This document shows positions 9,279 through 15,955 of a stretch of 64,000 bases of DNA, one piece after another. How positions within the stretch are numbered: the first letter of the stretch is position 1; every line of letters begins with the position of its first letter. The DNA comes from UBA11740 sp035635855 (GTDB lineage: Bacteria > Acidobacteriota > Blastocatellia > Pyrinomonadales > Pyrinomonadaceae). Made by a program: the position numbers and the translations under genes. The stretch lies in NCBI GenBank assembly GCA_035635855.1, contig DASQAF010000028.1, positions 186,001-250,000 on the forward strand, written 5' to 3'. The notes beneath the pieces were generated by a model. The model was given only the letters and a program-made list of their open reading frames with translations. It did no database searches and was not told the origin of the DNA.

Positions 9279-10226
9279 TCAGGCTCCGAGCGTGTCCCGG
9301 GCAGCGCGCAGACTGGCTTCGTCCTCGATGTTCACACAGCTTACGCTGCGATCAATCTGGCGCATCAGCCCACTCAAAACTTTTCCGGGTCCGGTCTCAA
9401 TAAAGCTTTGTACACCCTGACTGATTAGGAATTCAACTGAACTGAGCCATTTGACCGGCTGCGACACCTGACGAATCACCGCGTTGCGTGCCTCATCCCC
9501 CTGTATTACGGACGTTGCGTCGACGTTTGTAACGACCGGCATAGCAGGATCCGCAAAAGAAATTCTTTCCAGATCCTTACTCAGCCGCTCCTGCGCCGGC
9601 ATCATCAGAGCGCAGTGAAATGGCGCGCTTACGTTCAGCTTAACTGCGCGTTTGGCGCCGCGCGTTTTCAACAACTCTATGGCGCGATCGACCGCGGCTG
9701 CGTCCCCGGCGATTACCACTTGACCGGGCGAGTTGATGTTCGCCGGACTACACACCTGTCCTTCGGCTGCCTCTTTGCACGCGGCCACGATCACATTCAA
9801 ATCGGCTCCAAGGATCGCCGCCATCGCGCCAACGCCGACCGGCACAGCCTCCTGCATATAACGACCACGCGCCCGCACCGTTCGAACTGCGTCCGCCAGT
9901 GACAGCGACTCGGCAGCAACCAGGGCCGAGTATTCGCCCAGACTGTGTCCGGCGACGAAGTCAGGCTTAGGAAAGCCCGCGGATTCCATTGCCCGCAACG
10001 CTGCCACTGAAACCGTCAGGATGGCCGGCTGTGTATTCTCGGTCAACTGCAACAGTTCAGCCGGGCCGTTAAAACAGAGTTCCGACAGTTCGAAGCCGAG
10101 CGCATTGTCTGCTTCTTCAAAGACCTGTCTGGCCGCCGGGAACTTCTCGGCCAAATCCTTTCCCATGCCCGCGTATTGCGAGCCCTGGCCGGGAAACAAA
10201 AAAGCAATAGGTCCTATAGGATCCAA
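9279..10226 (-). CDS. fabD: Malonyl-CoA:ACP transacylase, with TTG start inside a repeat
   Basis: FabD loads malonate onto ACP. GQGSQYAGMG is near the N-terminus, the nucleophile Ser is in GHSLGEYSALVAA, and the catalytic His is in APFHCALM. 315 residues is normal. The N-terminus MDPIGPIAFLFPGQG differs from the usual short lead (about Met-x-x-AFLFPGQG). In frame upstream there is only CTA-GAC-TTC-GTA-GAC-TAG, with no ATG, GTG or other TTG before the stop. The TTG at 10226 is therefore the only standard start, and it lies inside the repeat at 10207-10230, which encodes residues 1-7. The gap to fabH is 31 bp. Confidence 0.93.
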   Translation of the reverse strand: MDPIGPIAFLFPGQGSQYAGMGKDLAEKFPAARQVFEEADNALGFELSELCFNGPAELLQLTENTQPAILTVSVAALRAMESAGFPKPDFVAGHSLGEYSALVAAESLSLADAVRTVRARGRYMQEAVPVGVGAMAAILGADLNVIVAACKEAAEGQVCSPANINSPGQVVIAGDAAAVDRAIELLKTRGAKRAVKLNVSAPFHCALMMPAQERLSKDLERISFADPAMPVVTNVDATSVIQGDEARNAVIRQVSQPVKWLSSVEFLISQGVQSFIETGPGKVLSGLMRQIDRSVSCVNIEDEASLRAARDTLGA

Positions 10227-10230
10227 TAGG
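10207..10230. repeat. ATAGGTCCTATAG repeat overlapping the fabD start
   Basis: The 24-mer beginning ATAGGTCCTATAGGATCC and ending AATAGG differs by about two positions from the 23-mer at 48514-48536 between nuoE and nuoF. It contains the palindromic core ATAGGTCCTAT and supplies the TTG start and first codons of fabD on the minus strand. Confidence 0.8.
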
Positions 10231-10257
10231 TCGAATACGTCCTATACTTTTCTTTCA

Positions 10258-11244
10258 CTACCAGCGCATTACCGCTCCGCCCCAGGTCACCCCGCCCCCG
10301 AACGACGCCATCAAAATCACATCGCCAGGCTGAACCCGCCCGGCTTCCACACATTCGTCGAGCCCGATGGGAATAGACGCAGACGAAGTATTGCCGTGCA
10401 TTGCTATGTTGGAATAAACCAGCGAGCTATCAACGCCCAGCAAATCCGCCACGGCGTCGGTGATTCGCTGATTCGCCTGGTGCGGGATGAATAGCTTTAC
10501 ATCATCGGTCTTCAATCCTGCCTGATTCAGGACGTCGCGCGAAATTTCAGCCATCGAACGCACGGCGACTTTGAACACCTCGTTGCCTTTCATCTTAAAA
10601 AAATGATCGCCTCGAGCAATCGTCTCAGCCGTAAAACCGCCCTTCGTGCCGCCGCCGGGCGCGTATAGCTGTGATTCGTAGCGGCCGTCCGAACGAATTT
10701 TCGCCGCCAGGATTCCGCGATCACTTTCTACCGGACCGAGAATCGCTGCCCCTGCGCCATCGCCAAACAGCACACAGGTGGATCGATCCGTATAGTCGAC
10801 ATAACGAGTTAGAATCTCTGCGCCAATCACCAGCACATACTTCGCTTGCCCGCCGCGAATCATGGCGTCCGCCAGCGACAGCCCATAGAGAAAACCCGAG
10901 CAAGCTGCGACTATATCCAGAGCCGCAGCTTTATTCGCGCCTAACGCAGCCTGAATCAAACAACCAGTCGAAGGCAGAATTTGATCCGGCGTAACCGTCG
11001 CGCAAAGTATCAAGTCGATTTCAGACGCATCGATGCCGGCGCGCTCGATCGCTTCGCGCGCTGCGCGCACCGCAAACTGTGAAGTGTATTCGCCGGGCGC
11101 GGCCTTCCGCCGTTGCTTGATGCCGGTGCGCGAAGTAATCCACTCGTCAGAAGTGTCGACGATCTTTTCCAGGTCGGCATTAGTCAGAATGCCTTCCGGA
11201 TATGAATGGCCGGTGCCAAGAATGCCTGAGTTAACGTTGGACAT
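10258..11244 (-). CDS. fabH: Beta-ketoacyl-ACP synthase III
   Basis: FabH starts fatty-acid synthesis by condensing acetyl-CoA (or a branched primer) with malonyl-ACP. The catalytic Cys is in DIVAACSGFLYGLSLA, the His in IPHQANQRI and the Asn in MHGNTSSASIPIGLDE; the C-terminus SFGGGVTWGGAVMRW is typical. I place the start at the ATG at 11244 (MSNVNSGILGTGHSYP), giving 328 residues. A longer frame to 11334 adds 30 residues not found in the family. It is 115 bp downstream of rpmF; plsX, usually between rpmF and fabH, is absent. Confidence 0.95.
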   Translation of the reverse strand: MSNVNSGILGTGHSYPEGILTNADLEKIVDTSDEWITSRTGIKQRRKAAPGEYTSQFAVRAAREAIERAGIDASEIDLILCATVTPDQILPSTGCLIQAALGANKAAALDIVAACSGFLYGLSLADAMIRGGQAKYVLVIGAEILTRYVDYTDRSTCVLFGDGAGAAILGPVESDRGILAAKIRSDGRYESQLYAPGGGTKGGFTAETIARGDHFFKMKGNEVFKVAVRSMAEISRDVLNQAGLKTDDVKLFIPHQANQRITDAVADLLGVDSSLVYSNIAMHGNTSSASIPIGLDECVEAGRVQPGDVILMASFGGGVTWGGAVMRW

Positions 11245-11359
11245 TGATAAGCTATGCGCCTCAACATATGCCGCCTGATATACCGCCTGGAAAAACAGGA
11301 CTGGTTCTGCCAGGCGACCATAGAGTGCGGCCACGCAACCGCGACTCAGTTAAAACCTA

Positions 11360-11545
11360 TCAGGCATTCTGCTCCACGTGGACGATTTCACGGCCTTTGT
11401 AGTAACCGCACTTGGGACAGACGCGATGCTGCATGCGGGGCTCCTGGCAATTGGGACAGACGACGGTTTGCGGTGTCCGCAGCGCATCGTGCGCCCGCCG
11501 CTTACCGCGGCGCGATTTTGAGTGACGACGTTTTGGATTTGGCAT
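11360..11545 (-). CDS. rpmF: 50S ribosomal protein L32
   Basis: A 61-residue basic protein, MPNPKRRHSKSRRGKRRAH at the start, with a zinc-binding set CPNC...CPKCG that marks the Cys-containing form of L32. GGAG lies 7-8 nt ahead of the ATG at 11545. It follows the DUF177 gene, an arrangement conserved across many bacteria (yceD-rpmF). A longer frame through 11824 is a spurious extension that overlaps DUF177. The cysteine pairs suggest this genome uses the zinc form rather than the Cys-free paralogue. Confidence 0.97.
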   Translation of the reverse strand: MPNPKRRHSKSRRGKRRAHDALRTPQTVVCPNCQEPRMQHRVCPKCGYYKGREIVHVEQNA

Positions 11546-11566
11546 AGTTACTCCACAAAAGATTTT

Positions 11567-11642
11567 AATTTCAGATTTTGGATTTGCAATCGCTCGGCAT
11601 CTAGTTTCGTTAAGAGCAATCGGAAATCTAAAATCGCAAATT
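11567..11642. repeat. Imperfect palindrome spanning the DUF177 stop codon
   Basis: Arms 11567-11595 and 11614-11642 pair imperfectly (words such as GATTTTGGATTTGC and GAAATCTAAAATCGC). The DUF177 stop codon (11628-11630) and its last four codons (NLRF) lie inside the right arm. The element fills the space before rpmF. Confidence 0.6.
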
Positions 11643-12143
11643 CTCGAGTCCCTGCCAGCGCGAATCATTTGCTTTGTTTTCACACTGACAACCGCCCTGG
11701 TTCCTGTCAATCCCGCAAACCGGGCATAAGCCTTTGCAGTCTTCGCGACACAAAACTTGTGCGGGCACTGCCAGCAGGATTTCCTCGCGCACCAGATCGT
11801 CCAGCTCGATGGCTTCGCCGTCAAAGACAGCCAGGTTGAGGTCTTCTTCCTGCAACTCGTGCTGCTGTTCCGCGCGCCAGCTTACCGCCGTGACGAATCT
11901 TTCCTTGAACTCGGCACCAATCGACAAGTTAACCGGCTGCAAACAACGATCGCACGCGGTCGTGATTTTGGCGCGCAACTCTCCGCTCAACTCGACTTCC
12001 TCATCGTCGCGCCTAACCCGGCCGGAAACCTCAGCCGGCTCAACCAATCCGACCTCGTCGTCATCCAGTGACAGCTCGCCCGGTTCGTAAGTCCGCGAAA
12101 ACTTATCGCCCTCTTGTTCCAGCCTATCAAGCTCGATCCGCAT
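11628..12143 (-). CDS. DUF177 / YceD family protein
   Basis: A 171-residue member of the YceD family, which is encoded next to rpmF in many bacteria. In plants and E. coli it has been connected to 23S rRNA maturation. The conserved C-x-x-C (TACDRCLQPV) is near residue 67, and a second cysteine set (CREDCKGLCPVCGIDRNQGG) lies near the C-terminus. This is the first gene after the consensus promoter at 12203-12230. The last residues (LENLRF) are encoded by palindromic repeat sequence, so the natural C-terminus may have been trimmed or replaced. Family assignment is firm; the molecular role is only generally known. Confidence 0.88.
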   Translation of the reverse strand: MRIELDRLEQEGDKFSRTYEPGELSLDDDEVGLVEPAEVSGRVRRDDEEVELSGELRAKITTACDRCLQPVNLSIGAEFKERFVTAVSWRAEQQHELQEEDLNLAVFDGEAIELDDLVREEILLAVPAQVLCREDCKGLCPVCGIDRNQGGCQCENKANDSRWQGLENLRF

Positions 12144-12202
12144 AGCTGAATCATTTCGAAGTAATCATAGAATGCATCAGGGGGCGGAGCGCAAAGTCGC
12201 TA

Positions 12203-12230
12203 ATTATAACCGCGGGTCGGTCTCTGTCAA
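12203..12230 (-). promoter_or_regulatory. Consensus sigma70-type promoter for the DUF177-rpmF-fab cluster
   Basis: Reading the minus strand, TTGACA (12225-12230), a 16-nt spacer, then TATAAT (12203-12208). Both hexamers are perfect. Transcription would start near 12196, leaving a leader of about 53 nt before the DUF177 ATG at 12143. Confidence 0.75.
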
Positions 12231-12245
12231 AGCGAGGGCGCGGAC

Positions 12246-12698
12246 TCAACCGTTCCTGCTCGCCTTGCCCGTCGCCTTGCGCGCTTTCTTTTCGGGTTGC
12301 GAAGAGCTGGAGGTTTCCGAAGGTTTTTCGCTCAGCTTGTTACATTCTGCTCGCCACATTGATTCCAGCCGGCTGTTGTCCACCACGCCACACTCGTTGA
12401 GGATTTCAACCAGGCTTTTGACCAGAGCGTGATTGGTGTAAGCCGTCTCGGATTGCCGAAGCAACAACTTCAGGCCCTGCTCGAGCCGCTCAGCCAGCCG
12501 GGCCAGAGTGTTCTCGAGCATCGTTAGACGCTCCAATAAGTGCTCTTCGTGAGGCGTGGTTTCCGCCGGATCAACCCGGACTGAAGGCGGCTGCACGACA
12601 ATCATTAATCTGGTGCCACAACGCAGACAGAACTCCTGCCCCAACGGATTCGCCGCGCGGCACTTCTGACAGAAATGTGAAATGGTGCGTTGCTGCAT
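12246..12698 (-). CDS. Zinc-ribbon protein with coiled-coil tail, function unknown
   Basis: 150 residues. The N-terminus is a zinc ribbon with two C-x-x-C knuckles (C10-C13 in HFCQKC and C24-C27 in EFCLRCG). A helix-rich part follows (EEHLLERLTMLENTLARLAE, then RLEQGLKLLLRQ) that looks like a coiled coil. The C-terminus is Ser/Lys-rich and low in complexity. There is no signal peptide or membrane span, so it is cytoplasmic. It lies between hydroxyacyl-CoA dehydrogenase and DUF177 on the same strand, 15 bp after the dehydrogenase stop. No named family is recognised. The start is ATG at 12698. Confidence 0.75.
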   Translation of the reverse strand: MQQRTISHFCQKCRAANPLGQEFCLRCGTRLMIVVQPPSVRVDPAETTPHEEHLLERLTMLENTLARLAERLEQGLKLLLRQSETAYTNHALVKSLVEILNECGVVDNSRLESMWRAECNKLSEKPSETSSSSQPEKKARKATGKASRNG

Positions 12699-12713
12699 TA
12701 TTCAGAGCCGAGC

Positions 12714-13559
12714 TTAGTACTCATAAAACCCGCGGCCCGCCTTCTTTCCCAACCATCCTGCGTCAACGTAACGCTTCAGCAAAGGGCAGGGCCGATACTT
12801 CGAATCGTTGAATCCATCATGTAGCACGTTCATGATCGCAAGGCAAACATCCAGACCGATGAAATCAGCCAGCGTCAACGGCCCCATCGGATGATTCATC
12901 CCGAGTTTCATGATGCCGTCGATGCTCTCGCGTGTCGCTACCCCTTCATAAAGCGCAAATATCGCCTCGTTGATCATCGGCATCAATACGCGGTTGGAAA
13001 TAAATCCGGGTGAGTCCTGGCATTCCAGCGGCGTCTTGCTGAGCTTTTCCGTCAACTCGCAAATCTTTTCGTACGTTTCGTCGGAAGTCGCAGCGCCGCA
13101 AATAATCTCGACCAGCTTCATTACCGGCACGGGATTCATGAAGTGCATCCCGATAACTTTGTCCGGCCGCCGGGTCACCGCGCCCAGTTTCGTGATCGAG
13201 ATTGAAGAGGTGTTTGACGCGAGAATTGCCTCAGGCTTGGTAACACCGTCCAGGGATTTGAAGACCTCAGTCTTAACCTCCAGGTTTTCAGTGACCGCTT
13301 CGACCACGATGAAAGCATCGCTCAGCCCACCAATGTCGGTCGTCGTCCTGATGCGCGTCATGATCGCGCTCTTTTCATCAGCGCTCAGTCTTTCCTTGTC
13401 GACATCACGTTGCAAACTCTTGTCGATCGCAGTCATGCCCCGGGCCAGGAACTCCTGCGCCACGTCGCGCATCACGACGTCGAATCCGGCACGCGCCGCT
13501 ACCTGGGCGATGCCCGCACCCATCGTGCCCGATCCAACTACGCCGAGGATTTCACTCAT
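12714..13559 (-). CDS. hbd: 3-hydroxybutyryl-CoA dehydrogenase
   Basis: An NAD(P)-dependent enzyme that interconverts 3-hydroxyacyl-CoA and acetoacetyl-CoA. The Rossmann loop GSGTMGAGIAQVAARAG is at the N-terminus, the catalytic His is in GMHFMNPVPVMKLVEII, and the substrate-site Asn is in SNRVLMPMINEAIFALYEG. It ends with GRGFYEY, the family hallmark. 281 residues is typical of the short monofunctional form. It starts 2 bp after the membrane gene 13562-14017. With the thiolase (14522) and etfBA it makes a short-chain acyl-CoA module that could run in degradation or synthesis. Confidence 0.94.
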   Translation of the reverse strand: MSEILGVVGSGTMGAGIAQVAARAGFDVVMRDVAQEFLARGMTAIDKSLQRDVDKERLSADEKSAIMTRIRTTTDIGGLSDAFIVVEAVTENLEVKTEVFKSLDGVTKPEAILASNTSSISITKLGAVTRRPDKVIGMHFMNPVPVMKLVEIICGAATSDETYEKICELTEKLSKTPLECQDSPGFISNRVLMPMINEAIFALYEGVATRESIDGIMKLGMNHPMGPLTLADFIGLDVCLAIMNVLHDGFNDSKYRPCPLLKRYVDAGWLGKKAGRGFYEY

Positions 13560-13561
13560 GC

Positions 13562-14017
13562 TTATCGCCTAACTCGCTTTGCCAAATCCGCCAGTGGCTG
13601 AGCGCCGTGCAAAGCATCCTGCAATTCAATTTCGCTGGTGACTGAATCTTTTCCGCCGTAAAGTCTGACGCCGCCTTCGCTCTTGAGGAACTTGAATGTG
13701 TAGATCCCCAACGCTGTGCCAACCGGAATGTTGAGGAGCGAAATGACCGCCAGCGCGAGCGCCAGAGGCTTTACCCAACGGCTTCGCTTTCTCAACCCCT
13801 GACCAACAAGCAAAGGGAGCAAGCCCACTACCAGGAAAAGAATTGCGACGACGATGATTCCGACGACGATCCAGGAAGTCGCCATCAACTCTGCCAGGGG
13901 CGTAACCAACTTCGCTACGAAAACCAAAAGCAGCAGACCCACTACAGTAAGTCCGTGGATCGCGCCGTAGATGAACCATAGCGTGGCGAGTGTCTTGTTG
14001 TGCTCCGCAGCGGTCAT
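13562..14017 (-). CDS. Small four-helix membrane protein, paralogue of its upstream neighbour
   Basis: 151 residues with about four hydrophobic segments (ATLWFIYGAIHGLTVVGLLL; SWIVVGIIVVAILFLVVGLL; then VKPLALALAVISLLNIPVG). The opening T-A-x-E-H-N-K matches the T-P-Q-E-H-N-R opening of the protein at 14024-14512, and both keep the late block PVGTA[LV]xxYTF. The two are therefore tandem paralogues. The coding gap between them is 6 bp, and the next gene (hydroxybutyryl-CoA dehydrogenase) begins 2 bp after, so all are probably co-translated. Function unknown; the context suggests a role linked to lipid or acyl-CoA metabolism, but this is only proximity. Confidence 0.75.
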   Translation of the reverse strand: MTAAEHNKTLATLWFIYGAIHGLTVVGLLLLVFVAKLVTPLAELMATSWIVVGIIVVAILFLVVGLLPLLVGQGLRKRSRWVKPLALALAVISLLNIPVGTALGIYTFKFLKSEGGVRLYGGKDSVTSEIELQDALHGAQPLADLAKRVRR

Positions 14018-14023
14018 CCAGGT

Positions 14024-14512
14024 TCAGCGCCAATCGCCCGGCGCAGCGGAGGTCGGCGTTACACTGTGCGCCGAGTCGCCGCTTTGCCGTTGCCATTCCT
14101 CCGGAGGTAGGGGTGGACCTTCCTGCTTCTTGACGTCATAGAGTTGCTTGCCAACATCGCTGAACAGAAACCAGAAGGTGTAGACGGCAACCGCGGTTCC
14201 AACGGGAAAACTCATCGCCGCAACCACGCCGCCAACAATCCCGGCAACCTTTGCCCAGGGCCGGCGCTTGAGCAAAGCGTATCCGGCAACAATGGAAGGA
14301 ATAGTCGTCGCAATGTTAAAGATGCCAGCAAAAACAAGTATCACGCCCAGAAATGCTGGCGGCGGTGGGCCGCCCATCTCTTGTGATCGGCTATAAATAT
14401 TCTCAAACATGAAACCCACAACAGCCAGCGACGCAATCATCATCAAGACGTGAAGTCCAGCATAACCGACATGTGCCAGTCCGACGAATCTGTTGTGTTC
14501 CTGAGGAGTCAT
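14024..14512 (-). CDS. Small four-helix membrane protein, paralogue of its downstream neighbour
   Basis: 162 residues. It begins MTPQEHNRFVGLAHVGYAG and has hydrophobic segments around residues 13-35, 52-75, 85-105 and 110-130, ending in a polar Pro/Ser-rich tail. The segment KVAGIVGGVVAAMSFPVGTA aligns with the equivalent late helix of 13562-14017. It begins 9 bp after the thiolase stop codon and ends 6 bp before its paralogue. I do not recognise a named family. It may be part of a larger group of small acidobacterial membrane proteins with the E-H-N N-terminal signature. Confidence 0.75.
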   Translation of the reverse strand: MTPQEHNRFVGLAHVGYAGLHVLMMIASLAVVGFMFENIYSRSQEMGGPPPPAFLGVILVFAGIFNIATTIPSIVAGYALLKRRPWAKVAGIVGGVVAAMSFPVGTAVAVYTFWFLFSDVGKQLYDVKKQEGPPLPPEEWQRQSGDSAHSVTPTSAAPGDWR

Positions 14513-14521
14513 CTCCGCGCG

Positions 14522-15709
14522 TTACCGCTCTATCGCCATTGCTACCGCATTTCCCCCGCCCAGACACAGCGCGGCAATGCCGCGATGCGCAGCGCGCCGC
14601 TTCATTTCGTAAAGCATCGTGGTCAGAATGCGCGATCCGGATTGTCCAATCGCGTGGCCGAGCGCAACAGCTCCGCCATTGACGTTGAGCTTCTCCGGGT
14701 CCAAACCAAGTTCACGCGTGATCGCCACAGCCTGAACTGCGAAGGCTTCATTCAACTCGATCAGATCGACGTCGTTCAGCGCCCATCCGGTCTTTTTCAA
14801 AAGCTTCTTAATCGCCTCAACCGGCGCCATCATCACCAGCTTCGGTTCAATGCCCGAAGTCGCTTGCCCGACAATGCGAGCTAACGGCTCGACGCCGAGC
14901 GCGTGAGCACGTTCGGCTGAGGAAACAACCAATGCGGAAGCCCCGTCGTTCATGCCTGGAGCATTGCCGGCCGTGACTGTGCCGCCTTCTTTGAAAGCCG
15001 GCTTCAGTTTGCCGAGCGATTCCAGCGACGTATCTTCACGCACCGGCTCGTCGGTATCGAAAACAACTGGCCCGCCCTTCTTTTGCGGAATCTCTACCGA
15101 GACGATTTCTTCCTTGAATTTTCCCGACTTGATCGCCGCCGCGGCCTTGCGATGAGAGTTCAACGAGTACTCATCCTGTTCCTGCCGCGACACCTGAAAG
15201 CGCTCGGAGACCACTTCGCCGGTGCAGCCCATATGCTGGTCGTCAAACGCGCACCAGAGGCCATCATTGATCACCGAATCGACAATCGCCCCGTGGCCGA
15301 GGCGATAGCCTTCGCGTGCCTTTGGAAGCAGATAAGGCGCGTTGGACATCGATTCCATGCCGCCGGCAACTACGATTTCGGTATCTCCAAGCTGCACGCC
15401 CTGCGCCGCCATCATCACGGCCTTCAATCCCGAGCCGCAGACCTTGTTGACGGTCACGGCGGACACCGTGTCTGGTAGTCCGCCTCTTAGCGCAGCCTGA
15501 CGCGCAGGATTTTGACCGAGTCCCGCCTGGATTACGCAACCCATAATTACTTCGTCAACGTCTGCCGGAGCGACGCCGGCGCGCTTCACTGCTTCGCGCA
15601 CCACGATCGCGCCCAGGTCAGTTGCTTTGAAACTCTTGAGCGCGCCGAGAAACTTTCCCACTGGCGTGCGCACGGCGCTGATGATTACTGCTTCCTTGTT
15701 TATCGTCAT
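14522..15709 (-). CDS. Acetyl-CoA acetyltransferase (thiolase)
   Basis: A thiolase that condenses or cleaves acetoacetyl-CoA. The nucleophilic Cys is in NKVCGSGLKAVMMAAQG, the second catalytic Cys in AALCLGGGNAVAMAIER, and the His in GGAVALGHAIGQSGSR. The last motif usually reads GHPIGASG, so A and Q are substitutions beside the retained His and Gly. 395 residues is normal. It leads the group thiolase, two membrane proteins, hydroxybutyryl-CoA dehydrogenase. The minus strand upstream carries a TTGACA at about 15764, but no well-spaced -10 element. Confidence 0.95.
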   Translation of the reverse strand: MTINKEAVIISAVRTPVGKFLGALKSFKATDLGAIVVREAVKRAGVAPADVDEVIMGCVIQAGLGQNPARQAALRGGLPDTVSAVTVNKVCGSGLKAVMMAAQGVQLGDTEIVVAGGMESMSNAPYLLPKAREGYRLGHGAIVDSVINDGLWCAFDDQHMGCTGEVVSERFQVSRQEQDEYSLNSHRKAAAAIKSGKFKEEIVSVEIPQKKGGPVVFDTDEPVREDTSLESLGKLKPAFKEGGTVTAGNAPGMNDGASALVVSSAERAHALGVEPLARIVGQATSGIEPKLVMMAPVEAIKKLLKKTGWALNDVDLIELNEAFAVQAVAITRELGLDPEKLNVNGGAVALGHAIGQSGSRILTTMLYEMKRRAAHRGIAALCLGGGNAVAMAIER

Positions 15710-15813
15710 GATGAATTAGTTCTCGTTACAAATTAGCATGACCGCTAATTCCAAACAGTGTCAAGCAAGCTACGAGATCGTTGATGTCGACCGGCGAGCG
15801 GTGATCCGCAGAT

Positions 15814-15927
15814 TACGCAGATTTCGCAGACTGACCAGCAAAACGAAAGGCAATGGTTGACTCCATCAGGGAGTAATCTCAGCCTCGCCGTTTAGTCATC
15901 ATCTGTGTAATCTGCGAAATCTGCGTA
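15814..15927. repeat. Inverted repeat, TACGCAGATTTCGCAGA
   Basis: The 17-mer TACGCAGATTTCGCAGA at 15814-15830 is perfectly reverse-complemented at 15911-15927, with an 80-nt loop. It lies between the thiolase and the glycosyltransferase. A diverged member is at 28520-28636. Confidence 0.8.
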
Positions 15928-15955
15928 TGCTTTTACCGGGCGATGGCGCCGGCAA

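Noticed and set aside
11360..11824. A 154-residue frame containing rpmF at its end
   Set aside because: Only the last 61 residues (from ATG 11545, with a GGAG site) match L32; the rest overlaps DUF177 and repeat DNA.
13626..14096. 156-residue minus-strand frame
   Set aside because: An out-of-frame shadow of the two paralogous membrane genes with no hydrophobic pattern of its own.
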